Assembly (NCBI GenBank): GCA_035403225.1 | Contig: DAONET010000012.1 | Location: forward strand, 1 to 64,000 | Source: DAIRDK01 sp035403225 | GTDB taxonomy: Bacteria; Bacteroidota; Bacteroidia; Bacteroidales; FEN-979 | Direction of reading: 5' to 3' | DNA: 64,000 nucleotides | Part shown: piece by piece, positions 25,754-33,446 of the stretch | How the letters are laid out: every line of letters starts with the position of its first letter | Numbering within the stretch: position 1 is the stretch's first letter | Program-made: the position numbers and the translations under genes | The notes under the pieces: generated by a model | What the model saw: the letters and a program-made list of their open reading frames with translations, nothing else | Told to the model about the DNA's origin: nothing | Databases searched by the model: none

Positions 25754-26311
25754 TTAAAGAATGTTTGAGGCAAAGGTCAGGAGATCGGGAAAACAAAGAT
25801 TGTATTGTCCCGAGATCTTTTCAATCAGGGAAGTATCGTCAGAGATCAGGATGGTTTTCATTCCCGCGTTGTTACCAAAAAGAATATCCGATTCCGAATC
25901 ACCGGCCATCACCGATTTTCCGAAGTCGATCTCCGGGAACTGACGTTGTGCTTCCAACGCCATGCCAATTCCCGGTTTCCGCATCGGTGATCCCTCAGAG
26001 CTCAGGTGAGGAGAATGAAGGACAAGGTCGATCCGGCCCCGGCATCCTTCCACTTGCCTGACCATGCTGCTGTGAATGCGGGCCAGGTCTTCCTCGGTCA
26101 TCAGCCCTTTGGCAATACCCTGTTGGTTACTCACCACCACAATCCGTCCAAACTTCCGGGCCAGTATCTTCAGGGCATCGGTCACCCCCGGGAGAAACTC
26201 AAAGTCTTCCCACTGTGTCACATATCCATCCACGATCCGGCGGTTGATCACCCCGTCGCGATCCAGAAACAACGTCCAGGTCTTATCAGTATTCCAGTCT
26301 TTGAAATTCAT
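25754..26311 (-). CDS. gmhB: D-glycero-manno-heptose 1,7-bisphosphate 7-phosphatase
   Basis: A 185-residue HAD-family phosphatase. The start ATG 26311 gives the normal GmhB length and has an AAAGAG upstream; a longer frame to 26407 runs into hddC. HAD motifs: 'LFLDRDGVINRR' (nucleophile and acid Asp), 'VVSNQQGIA', the catalytic Lys in 'MRKPGIGM' and 'MAGDSESDI'. GmhB enzymes have a zinc loop of the C-x-H-x-P type; here it reads 'LHSPHLSSEGSPMRKP', with the usual Cys residues missing. It overlaps hddC by 26 nt. Confidence 0.9.
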   Translation of the reverse strand: MNFKDWNTDKTWTLFLDRDGVINRRIVDGYVTQWEDFEFLPGVTDALKILARKFGRIVVVSNQQGIAKGLMTEEDLARIHSSMVRQVEGCRGRIDLVLHSPHLSSEGSPMRKPGIGMALEAQRQFPEIDFGKSVMAGDSESDILFGNNAGMKTILISDDTSLIEKISGQYNLCFPDLLTFASNIL

Positions 26312-26993
26312 GTTGAGCTCTTTCATAATCTTCCGGGATGCCGATGTCGAGGAAATACCCGTCGGCCACAAAACCCAGCATGGTGTGATCCATGTAATAT
26401 TTTTCAAAACAATCTTTTTCGATGGAAAATTTGTCTTCGAAGAAATCGCCGGTGATAAAGTTTTTATTCAGAATATACACGCCTCCGTTGATATATCCAG
26501 GACCGCCGTTTTCCTTTTTCTCCGTGAAGCCCTTGATGCGATGTGAGATACCCAGTCTGACGGCTCCATACCGTCCCGTATCTTCCAGGTACCTGAGAGC
26601 CAGTGTCAGGAGTCCATGTCCTGAATGATGGAACCTGTCCATTTCTTCCAGGTTGATACTGAATAAGGAATCCCCGTTCATGACGAATGCTTCTTCCCCG
26701 TTGATAAGGCGAAAGGCATTCCGGATGCCGCCTCCGGTACCCAATGGTTCTTTTTCTTCAGCATAGGAAAGATCGAGGGAGCGGTATTTTTTTCCGAAAC
26801 ACCCACTGATCATGTCGCCCTTGTATCCAGTGGAGACAACCACTTTCCCGATGTTATACCTGATCAGGTAATCGAATACATATTCCAGGAAAGGACGGCC
26901 GTTGACATCAGCCATTGATTTGGGAACATCGCTGACGACTGTCCGGAGCCTTGTCCCCAGACCTCCTGCCAGGATGATTGCTTCCCTGATCAC
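26286..26993 (-). CDS. hddC: D-glycero-alpha-D-manno-heptose 1-phosphate guanylyltransferase
   Basis: A 235-residue sugar-nucleotide pyrophosphorylase-fold enzyme with the N-terminal signature 'IILAGGLGTRLRTVV', 'KSMADVNGRPFLEY', and metal-binding Asp in 'MNGDSLF'. The context (gmhA, hddA and gmhB on either side) points to GTP-dependent activation of heptose 1-phosphate, giving GDP-D-glycero-alpha-D-manno-heptose. It lies 2 nt after gmhA. Confidence 0.88.
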   Translation of the reverse strand: MIREAIILAGGLGTRLRTVVSDVPKSMADVNGRPFLEYVFDYLIRYNIGKVVVSTGYKGDMISGCFGKKYRSLDLSYAEEKEPLGTGGGIRNAFRLINGEEAFVMNGDSLFSINLEEMDRFHHSGHGLLTLALRYLEDTGRYGAVRLGISHRIKGFTEKKENGGPGYINGGVYILNKNFITGDFFEDKFSIEKDCFEKYYMDHTMLGFVADGYFLDIGIPEDYERAQHEFQRLEY

Positions 26994-26995
26994 GG

Positions 26996-27571
26996 CTATC
27001 GGGGGAAAATGGTTGATTCGATGATCTCGCAGATGATGTGTCCGATCATGATGTGTGATTCCTGAATGCGGGGGGTCTCATCAGAAGGAACATTGAGAAG
27101 AAAATCACAGACATTCTTCATTTTACCACCCGATCTTCCGGTCATTCCGACGATGATCATACCCAGATCCTGCGCGGTCTCGATGGCGCGGAGGATATTT
27201 CCCGAGTTTCCCGACGTAGAGATGGCGATGAGCACATCACCGGAGTGACCAATACCCTGGAGCAACCGGGAGTACACTTCGTCGTAAGAATAATCGTTGG
27301 CCACTGCCGTCAGATAGGAAGTATTGACATGGAGCGCTTCCGCGGGCAATGGCGGACGATCGTAGAGATAACGTCCCGACAGTTCCGCAGCCAGATGTTG
27401 AGCATCGGCCGCGCTGCCACCGTTTCCGCAGAAATAAATCCGGTTACCCTGGCACAGCGTCTCGGCGCAGTTCTGCGCCACATCGTTGATCTCCGAAAGA
27501 AGGTGTTCGTCGGAAAGGATCCTTTTCTTCGTCTCAATCGATTGTTGTATGCGTTCTGAAATGATATCCAT
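26996..27571 (-). CDS. gmhA: Sedoheptulose 7-phosphate isomerase
   Basis: A 191-residue SIS-domain isomerase that turns sedoheptulose 7-phosphate into D-glycero-D-manno-heptose 7-phosphate, the entry step of heptose synthesis. Motifs: 'CGNGGSAADAQHLAAEL' (Asn-Gly-Gly-Ser phosphate loop and catalytic region) and 'AISTSGNSGNI', with 'ESHIMIGHIICEIIE' near the end. Length is normal. Confidence 0.96.
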   Translation of the reverse strand: MDIISERIQQSIETKKRILSDEHLLSEINDVAQNCAETLCQGNRIYFCGNGGSAADAQHLAAELSGRYLYDRPPLPAEALHVNTSYLTAVANDYSYDEVYSRLLQGIGHSGDVLIAISTSGNSGNILRAIETAQDLGMIIVGMTGRSGGKMKNVCDFLLNVPSDETPRIQESHIMIGHIICEIIESTIFPR

Positions 27572-27597
27572 AATGATCTTTCAACAAATGATGATTG

Positions 27598-28617
27598 TTA
27601 ATAACACCAGGTGGTCAGTCCTTTGATGGTAAATTCATACCGTTTGGCCTGTCCGCCAAAAGCGGTCAAGGCTCTGATCACGTCATGCCGCGTGTTTCCC
27701 GGGCAGTAAAAGAACATGAATCCGCCGCCGCCGGCGCCGGAGACTTTCCCCCCGGTAGCACCATGGCGGATAGCCGTTTCATACAATTGATCGAGGAGGG
27801 GGTTAGAGATGCCGTTAGCCATCTTCTTTTTATGCTCCCATCCGAAGGCAAGAATCTCGCCGATGGTATCCAGTTGACCTTTCAGCAAGGCTTCCTTCAT
27901 CATCACCGACTGTTCTTTCAACTTCAGCATGGCTTCGATCGATTTCTCGTTTTTCGCCGCCACATTTTTTTGTTGCTGCTCGATAATCCTTGATGACAGA
28001 CGGCTGGTTTCGGTATGGTACAGCACCAGGTTGTTGGCGAGTTCATCCAGGTAATTTTCCCTGATGCGGAGGGGGTTTACAATCACTTTTTCCTTCATGA
28101 ACTCCATGAAGTTCACGCCTCCGAAGGTGGCTGCATACTGATCTTGCTTTCCACCTGCCATACCCAGGTCGGTGCGTTCGATCTCAAAAGCCAGGTGAGC
28201 CAGGTCATAATCGCCAAGGGGCAGGCCCAGCCATTGGGTGAAGGCGCCAAGGATGGCCACCACGAGTGTCGAGGAAGTCCCGAGACCCGAGCCCGGAGGG
28301 GCATCAACCCAGGTGGTCAGTTCAAATGATAACGGCTTCCCGGAAAATTCCTTCACCACCCGGTTGTAAATACCTTTATGGAGGTCCAGTTTCCCGTCAA
28401 TCTCCAGTTGCTCTTTTGCTTCCAGTTCATAGAATTCTCCTTTGTCGGGAGAGTTCAGGATGATTTTCCCATTGTTCAGGGGACGAATAGCTGCGTAAGC
28501 ATACATGCTGATCGTCGCATTCAGGATGGCGCCGCCATAGATATCGGAAAATGGGGCCACATCGGTTCCGCCTCCGGCAAGACCTAATCGTAATGGCGCT
28601 TTACTTCGGATAATCAT
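27598..28617 (-). CDS. hddA: D-glycero-alpha-D-manno-heptose 7-phosphate kinase
   Basis: A 339-residue GHMP-family kinase that makes heptose 1,7-bisphosphate. Motif 1 'PLRLGLAGGGTDV' at the N-terminus, motif 2 'PPGSGLGTSSTL' (ATP phosphate loop, about residues 107-118) and motif 3 'GAGGGGFMFF' near the C-terminus are all clear. In this branch the kinase acts on the alpha anomer and leads to GDP-heptose, in agreement with hddC nearby. It is 26 nt before gmhA. Confidence 0.92.
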   Translation of the reverse strand: MIIRSKAPLRLGLAGGGTDVAPFSDIYGGAILNATISMYAYAAIRPLNNGKIILNSPDKGEFYELEAKEQLEIDGKLDLHKGIYNRVVKEFSGKPLSFELTTWVDAPPGSGLGTSSTLVVAILGAFTQWLGLPLGDYDLAHLAFEIERTDLGMAGGKQDQYAATFGGVNFMEFMKEKVIVNPLRIRENYLDELANNLVLYHTETSRLSSRIIEQQQKNVAAKNEKSIEAMLKLKEQSVMMKEALLKGQLDTIGEILAFGWEHKKKMANGISNPLLDQLYETAIRHGATGGKVSGAGGGGFMFFYCPGNTRHDVIRALTAFGGQAKRYEFTIKGLTTWCY

Positions 28618-28645
28618 GAAAAGTCAACATTTAATAATAACACAC

Positions 28646-29800
28646 TTATCCTGTCACTGTTGCAATGGCTTCCACCATCCTGCTCCAGGAGTATTTCATC
28701 TTTTCGACGGCGGCATTGGCTGCAAATTCATGTTCCCTGTTCTCTTCGTAAAAATCGGCGATAGCGTTGGCAATAGCTTCCGGAGCAGGTTCTGTCACAT
28801 ACCCGACTTGTCCCTGAGGAACAAATTCAGAGAGTCCGCCGACATCGGTGATGATCATGGGTTTGTTAAAATGATAAGCAATCTGCGTCACCCCGCTCTG
28901 GGTGGCGCTTTTGTATGGCTGAACCACCAGGTCGGCCGCGCAAAAGTAATTGACCACTTCACTGTCGGGGATAAAATCATTGCTCATGATGATCTGGTCT
29001 TTGATGCCAAGCCGTTCGATCTGCTGAAGGTACGGCTTCGGATCGCAGTAAAACTCTCCGGCCACGATCAGTTTCATCGGTGTTTTTCGCAAGCGTTCAT
29101 CGGCCATGGCTTCGAGCAGCAGGTCAAGGCCTTTGTATTCCCTGATAAATCCGAAGAAGAGAAGATAACGAATACTATCATCCAACCCCAGACGCGATTT
29201 CGCCTCCGATTTGGTGATTATTTCTCCGAAATTATCGTACAGCGGATGAGGGCAGAATGAAACCGGTTTGTCCAGACTGAGGCTATGAAGCGTTGTTTCG
29301 ATATCCTTTTGTACCGACCGTGACATCGCGATGAAACCATCGGCTGATCTCACCCAGTACTTGATCAGGATCCGGTCACCGGGTCGTTTTTCATGCGGGA
29401 TGAGGTTATCGACGATCGACACCACCTTCGTATGCCTGTTTCTCCGGATGATCCGGCATATTGTCCCCAGGCAGGGGGCCATGAAAGGGATCCAGAATTT
29501 AACGATGACCAGGTCGGGGCGTAGCTTTTTCAAGCGCCGTCCGACGCGGATCCAATTCAATGGATTGATGGAATTCACCCGGATATCGATCGGGATATCT
29601 GCCGGAGCAGGTTCGGTAGCATATTGGGTTTTCCCGGGAAAAAGGATCGAAGGATATTGCAGGCTGAAGGTATAGATGGAAGCATCGTCCCCCCGGAGCA
29701 GGTATTCGCGGATCAGCCGTTCATTAAATGTGGCAAGCCCACCCCGGAGAGGATGGGCTGACCCGATGAGCACGACTTTCTTTTTCGCAGAATTGTCCAC
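28646..29800 (-). CDS. Glycosyltransferase family 4
   Basis: A 384-residue GT-B enzyme. The N-terminal domain opens with 'KVVLIGSAHPLRGGLATFNERL' and the C-terminal domain has the nucleotide-sugar region 'YLLFFGFIREYKGLDLLLEA' and 'LVVQPYKSATQSGVTQIA' with its E/Q-x7-like motif. No membrane segment; likely acts at the inner face of the membrane. Lying 28 nt upstream of hddA, it may transfer the heptose made by this cluster or another glycan residue. Confidence 0.92.
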   Translation of the reverse strand: MDNSAKKKVVLIGSAHPLRGGLATFNERLIREYLLRGDDASIYTFSLQYPSILFPGKTQYATEPAPADIPIDIRVNSINPLNWIRVGRRLKKLRPDLVIVKFWIPFMAPCLGTICRIIRRNRHTKVVSIVDNLIPHEKRPGDRILIKYWVRSADGFIAMSRSVQKDIETTLHSLSLDKPVSFCPHPLYDNFGEIITKSEAKSRLGLDDSIRYLLFFGFIREYKGLDLLLEAMADERLRKTPMKLIVAGEFYCDPKPYLQQIERLGIKDQIIMSNDFIPDSEVVNYFCAADLVVQPYKSATQSGVTQIAYHFNKPMIITDVGGLSEFVPQGQVGYVTEPAPEAIANAIADFYEENREHEFAANAAVEKMKYSWSRMVEAIATVTG

Positions 29801-29808
29801 GATGATGG

Positions 29809-30750
29809 TTAGTTATGATTAATTCTTTTTTCAATCAGATAATTGTTCCGGTCGGATGAATTGCGGGTGATCAATTCGCCCAGGAAACCAGCCACGAACA
29901 GTTGTGTTCCGAGGATCATGGCCAGCAACCCGAGATAGAAAAGCGGTCGTTCGGTCATCCGGAATTCCAGCATAAAAACTTTCGCGTAGGCCAGATAACC
30001 GGCGATGCAGAAACCGATCAGGAAGAGAAATGTCCCCCATAACCCGAAGAAATGCATCGGGTTTTTCCCGAAGCGGGTGGTGAAGGTGATGGTAAGCAAA
30101 TCGAGGTATCCTTTGAAAAAGCGGTCGAGGCCGTATTTGGTAACCCCGTATTTTCTTTTCTGGTGATGAACCACTTTTTCACCGATCTTCTTGAATCCGG
30201 CCCATTTGGCGATTACCGGGATGTACCGGTGCATCTCTCCGTAAACTTCAATGCTCTTGACCACCTGTTTCCGATAGGCTTTGAGGCCGCAATTGAAGTC
30301 GTGGAGGCGGATGCCCGACATCCGGCGGGTCGTCCAGTTGAAGAAGCGAGTGGGGATAGTCTTCGAGATCGGGTCATACCTTTTCTTTTTCCATCCTGAA
30401 ACAAGATCATATCCCTCTTCCCTGATCATCCGCACCAGTTCCGGGATTTCATCAGGGCTGTCCTGCAAGTCGGCATCCATGGTGATGACCACATCGCCGT
30501 TGGCAGCCTGGAATCCCACATTCAGCGCTGCAGCTTTTCCGTAGTTACGTTGAAATTTAATCCCGTGTACCCGCGGGTCAGTGCTGCCGAGTTGTTCAAT
30601 GATCTCCCAGGAATGATCCCGGCTCCCGTCATCGACAAAAATGATCTCATGCGAGAGTCCGTTTTCTTTCGCCACCCGGGTGATCCAGGCGTGCAACTCG
30701 TTCAGGGATTCTTCTTCGTTCAGAAGAGGTATGACTATTGAGACATCCAT
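29809..30750 (-). CDS. Glycosyltransferase family 2, polyprenyl-phosphate type
   Basis: A 313-residue GT-A enzyme of the DPM1/GtrB/ArnC type: 'VSIVIPLLNEEESL' at the start, the metal-binding 'MDADLQDSPDEIP', 'GCLK'-region acceptor site as 'FNCGLKAYR', and two C-terminal membrane helices (about residues 228-255 and 265-290). Such enzymes load a sugar onto undecaprenyl phosphate. The start at ATG 30750 is chosen since it leads straight into the first beta strand. It lies 8 nt before the GT4 gene. Confidence 0.93.
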   Translation of the reverse strand: MDVSIVIPLLNEEESLNELHAWITRVAKENGLSHEIIFVDDGSRDHSWEIIEQLGSTDPRVHGIKFQRNYGKAAALNVGFQAANGDVVITMDADLQDSPDEIPELVRMIREEGYDLVSGWKKKRYDPISKTIPTRFFNWTTRRMSGIRLHDFNCGLKAYRKQVVKSIEVYGEMHRYIPVIAKWAGFKKIGEKVVHHQKRKYGVTKYGLDRFFKGYLDLLTITFTTRFGKNPMHFFGLWGTFLFLIGFCIAGYLAYAKVFMLEFRMTERPLFYLGLLAMILGTQLFVAGFLGELITRNSSDRNNYLIEKRINHN

Positions 30751-30760
30751 ACAATACGGG

Positions 30761-31297
30761 TTAAACAAGAGGTTCGACCGACTTATCCTCTTTCTTTACA
30801 AAGATGGCAGCGATAAGGGCGATGACGACAGAAGCGATAGCGTATCCGATAAATGCGGAGACGGCAATCATGGCGGGTGACATGAATTTGGAAGACATCT
30901 CAACCGCCTGTTCAATCTGTTCTTCGCTCATGTTAGGGTTGGTGGAATACATTGTCTGCCTTGAGATATCCATCATTTCCTGAATGTATCCCGGATGGAT
31001 GTACTTCACAAATACGAACATATAGACAGCCACCAACAGGCCTCCGAAAAGTCCGATCATGAAACACGAAACAAAGGCTTTGCTGTAAGGCATAAAACCG
31101 TTGAGGTATTTCTTTCTGTATTCAAGGGTACCCCAAACCATACCACCGATCAAAAAGAGATAGCTGATGTATCCCAGAATTTTATTGGTATATACTCCTG
31201 CCAGGAACAGGATCAGATTATAAAGGATCAGAACTGCCCCTGTAATAATACCGAACCAAAGGGCATTTGACGAAACAGAACGCGGTTTTTCTTCCAT
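30761..31297 (-). CDS. DUF4199-family membrane protein
   Basis: A 178-residue inner-membrane protein with four hydrophobic segments (about residues 13-34, 40-57, 75-95 and 145-168), matching the DUF4199 pattern of Bacteroidota ('YRKKYLNGFMPYSKAF' between segments two and three). The start at ATG 31297 excludes an unlikely N-terminal stretch overlapping the SRP RNA promoter region. It is 10 nt upstream of the GT2 gene, so it heads the leftward cluster. Function unknown. Confidence 0.8.
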   Translation of the reverse strand: MEEKPRSVSSNALWFGIITGAVLILYNLILFLAGVYTNKILGYISYLFLIGGMVWGTLEYRKKYLNGFMPYSKAFVSCFMIGLFGGLLVAVYMFVFVKYIHPGYIQEMMDISRQTMYSTNPNMSEEQIEQAVEMSSKFMSPAMIAVSAFIGYAIASVVIALIAAIFVKKEDKSVEPLV

Positions 31298-31375
31298 GAT
31301 GTTGAGTTTTGGTTTACATATTGGGCAAACATACAAAAAAACGGTCATGTTGATGGAAACAAAGCCGAATTTTTC

Positions 31376-31383
31376 TACCTTTG
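31376..31383 (+). promoter_or_regulatory. -7 box of the SRP RNA gene
   Basis: TACCTTTG, a full match to TAnnTTTG, ending 4 nt before the proposed RNA 5' end. A partial -33 box (TTGA at 31350-31353) lies 22 nt upstream. Confidence 0.7.
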
Positions 31384-31387
31384 CAGC

Positions 31388-31484
31388 GGGTAAGTCTTAT
31401 ACGACCAGCTCCCGTTGAACTCCCCCAGGTCCGGAAGGAAGCAAGGGTAAAATGGTTGAGCGGTGCGATATAAGTAACTTACCC
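31388..31484 (+). ncRNA. ffs: Signal recognition particle RNA (4.5S type)
   Basis: An RNA of about 97 nt. GGGTAAGT at 31388-31395 pairs over 8 bp with ACTTACCC at 31477-31484. The apex has the universal Ffh-binding hairpin sequence CAGGTCCGGAAGGAAGCA (from 31426), with the GGAA tetraloop and the asymmetric internal-loop bases. A run of T follows at 31486-31491 and completes termination. Together with Ffh (encoded at 50513-51847) it forms the particle that targets membrane proteins. Confidence 0.93.
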
Positions 31485-31507
31485 ATTTTTTATTTTCTTT
31501 CTATTAC

Positions 31508-31515
31508 TACATTTG
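31508..31515 (+). promoter_or_regulatory. -7 box of the YrdC/Sua5 gene
   Basis: TACATTTG, a full match to TAnnTTTG. Transcription would start near 31522, only about 10 nt before the TTG start codon at 31532. Confidence 0.55.
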
Positions 31516-31531
31516 TAGAAAATATTAAGCC

Positions 31532-32152
31532 TTGCTGTTAAAGATACATCCGGATAACCCGGGCGAACGTCATCTGAAGATTATTACCGAGTGTTTGCGT
31601 GACGGAGGGGTGATCATTTATCCCACCGACACAGTCTACGGGATGGGTTGTGACATTACCAGGATCAAAGCCGTTGAACGGGTAGCGCAGATCAAGGGGA
31701 TCAAACGCGAGAAGGCAAATTTCTCCTTTATATGTTCATCGTTGTCGCAGCTTTCCGATTACACACTCCCGATTCCCAACCCCGTGTACAAAATGATGAG
31801 GAAAGCCCTGCCGGGGCCTTACACGTTTATATTGAATGCCAACAGCAATGTGCCCCGTTTTTTCCAAAGCAAGAAAAAAACCGTAGGTATTCGTATTCCC
31901 GCACACAATGTCCCGCTGCAGATCGTTGAACTATCAGGTATCCCGATCATGACCACCTCCCTGCACGATGATGATAAAATTCGCGAGTATCCTACTGATC
32001 CGGAGATTATTTACGAACGATACCGGAAGCTGGTCGACATTGTCATCGATTCGGGGCCTTGTGGAATCGTAGCTTCTACGGTCATCGACTGTACAGGTGA
32101 AGAACCCCTGTTAGTCAGACAAGGTAAAGGAGATTGGGACAGTCTGTTATAG
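31532..32152 (+). CDS. YrdC/Sua5-domain protein, L-threonylcarbamoyladenylate synthase type
   Basis: A 206-residue cytoplasmic protein with a YrdC fold: 'GGVIIYPTDTVYGMGCD' (about residues 26-42), 'KRE' near residue 60, 'GPYTFIL' and 'VGIRIPAH'. The family makes threonylcarbamoyl-AMP for the t6A37 tRNA modification; the closely related YciO branch is an alternative. The first codon is TTG: the frame has no ATG before the conserved core, and starting at TTG gives the usual 'MLLKIHP' N-terminus for this group. It has its own promoter right behind the SRP RNA. Confidence 0.9.
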   Translation: MLLKIHPDNPGERHLKIITECLRDGGVIIYPTDTVYGMGCDITRIKAVERVAQIKGIKREKANFSFICSSLSQLSDYTLPIPNPVYKMMRKALPGPYTFILNANSNVPRFFQSKKKTVGIRIPAHNVPLQIVELSGIPIMTTSLHDDDKIREYPTDPEIIYERYRKLVDIVIDSGPCGIVASTVIDCTGEEPLLVRQGKGDWDSLL

Positions 32153-32205
32153 TTTTCGATGTTTCTTCCCGTTGATTTTATCTTTAACATTTTTGAAGTT
32201 TGGGT

Positions 32206-32236
32206 TTTGAACTTTAAATTTTAGTCACTACCTTTG
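32206..32236 (+). promoter_or_regulatory. Consensus promoter of the tRNA-Lys gene
   Basis: TTTG at 32206-32209, exactly 19 nt, TACCTTTG at 32229-32236. Transcription would start near 32243, 22 nt before the mature tRNA 5' end. Confidence 0.8.
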
Positions 32237-32264
32237 CACCCGCAAAATCTTGAATAAAAAAGAT

Positions 32265-32337
32265 GATTCGCTAGCTCAGCAGGTAGAGCATCGCCCTTTT
32301 AAGGCGGGGGTCCTGGGTTCGAGCCCCAGGCGGATCA
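32265..32337 (+). tRNA. tRNA-Lys, anticodon TTT
   Basis: A complete cloverleaf of 73 nt: acceptor GATTCGC (32265-32271) with GCGGATC (32330-32336), one G-T pair; D stem GCTC/GAGC; anticodon stem TCGCC/GGCGG with loop CTTTTAA, so the anticodon is TTT; variable loop GGGTC; T stem CTGGG/CCCAG with loop TTCGAGC. The discriminator is A, and the CCA end is not encoded (ACAA follows). Confidence 0.97.
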
Positions 32338-32366
32338 CAAAAGCCGGGTTTCTCCCGGCTTTTTTA
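32338..32366 (+). terminator. Terminator of the tRNA-Lys gene
   Basis: AAGCCGGG (32341-32348) pairs with CCCGGCTT (32354-32361), loop TTTCT, followed by a T-run to 32366. Confidence 0.9.
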
Positions 32367-32576
32367 TTTTCACTTATTCCCTCCCCTTCCCTCTTCCATT
32401 ACATCAATCACCTAACATTCAAAAGCACAACTTCATTCCCTGGCACCCGGGAGAAAGGTATGATAACATCAATCTGATTGTGCCCCAAAGCCACCCTTTT
32501 TCTCCCGATGAAATAAACATAACATCATTGCAACATTTTTTTTCCGCATCACCTATCGTGATGTTTCATTTTATTT

Positions 32577-32584
32577 TATATTTG
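32577..32584 (+). promoter_or_regulatory. -7 box of the universal stress protein gene
   Basis: TATATTTG, a full match to TAnnTTTG, puts the start of transcription near 32591. The in-frame ATG at 32595 would then have almost no leader, which supports ATG 32610. Confidence 0.55.
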
Positions 32585-32609
32585 CATTAGTTGGATGACA
32601 CCAAATTCT

Positions 32610-33425
32610 ATGAAAAAAAAGATCCTGGTTCCCACTGACCTTACATCGACCGCTGATAAAGCTATTTTTCAGGCACTTGCCATGGCGAAAAAGATGGAAG
32701 CTGATGTGGAGCTCATTTCTGTTGTTTCCGATGACACCCTACCTGCCGAACTGGTAGAGATGGACCTGAACACGGAAATAGTCAGGCTCCGGAAAAAGAC
32801 CGGGATCACTTGCGAGAGAAAAGTATTGAAAGGGAGTCTGATGTCTGTGATTGAGAAGTTTCCTTACACGGAAAATCACCCGCTCATGGTCATCGGCACC
32901 CACGGGATCCACGGACTGAGACAACGGCTGATTGGGTCCAATATTCTGAAACTGGTATCGAAATCATCCATTCCCGTTCTGGTAGTTCAGGAAAAGTCTC
33001 CGCTGGTGAAAAACTTCAACAGGATCGTTCTTCCGGTGGCCAGCCATGCCTCGTTTTATAAAGCCGTTCATGCGGTCACCTGCATGGCTGAATTGTACCA
33101 AAGCGAGATCTGCCTCTACTCCATTCAAAAAAACGGATTCGTATGGCCCGATCAGCTGGTCAAAAACATCGAACTGGCTATCAGCACTTTCGAAGAGCAT
33201 CACGTGAAGGTGACCAGGGTCAGGGAAGGCCAGAATGTCTATTCGCAAGGATACGCCAAGCAAACACTCAATTACGCCCACTCGGTAAATGCCGATGCGA
33301 TCTGCATCATGTCCATCCCTTCCAGAGAATACTATTATTTTGCCCAGGCGGATAAAGAACATACCCTGCTAAACGACCATTATATCCCTGTTTTGTGTGC
33401 AGGAGGGGGATTTGAGGAAATATAA
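32610..33425 (+). CDS. Universal stress protein with two Usp domains
   Basis: A 271-residue cytoplasmic protein with two UspA-type domains. The first opens 'KKILVPTDLTSTADKAI' and has the ATP-binding pattern G-x2-G-x9-G-S in 'GTHGIHGLRQRLIGSN' (about residues 91-106). The second (about residues 135-265) has lost that pattern. Start at ATG 32610 is chosen over 32595 because of the promoter position and the family's 'MKKKIL' start. It precedes the adenylate cyclase gene by 21 nt, possibly as an operon. Role: stress response, partner unknown. Confidence 0.92.
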   Translation: MKKKILVPTDLTSTADKAIFQALAMAKKMEADVELISVVSDDTLPAELVEMDLNTEIVRLRKKTGITCERKVLKGSLMSVIEKFPYTENHPLMVIGTHGIHGLRQRLIGSNILKLVSKSSIPVLVVQEKSPLVKNFNRIVLPVASHASFYKAVHAVTCMAELYQSEICLYSIQKNGFVWPDQLVKNIELAISTFEEHHVKVTRVREGQNVYSQGYAKQTLNYAHSVNADAICIMSIPSREYYYFAQADKEHTLLNDHYIPVLCAGGGFEEI

Positions 33426-33446
33426 CTGCCAACGAAAATCATTGGA

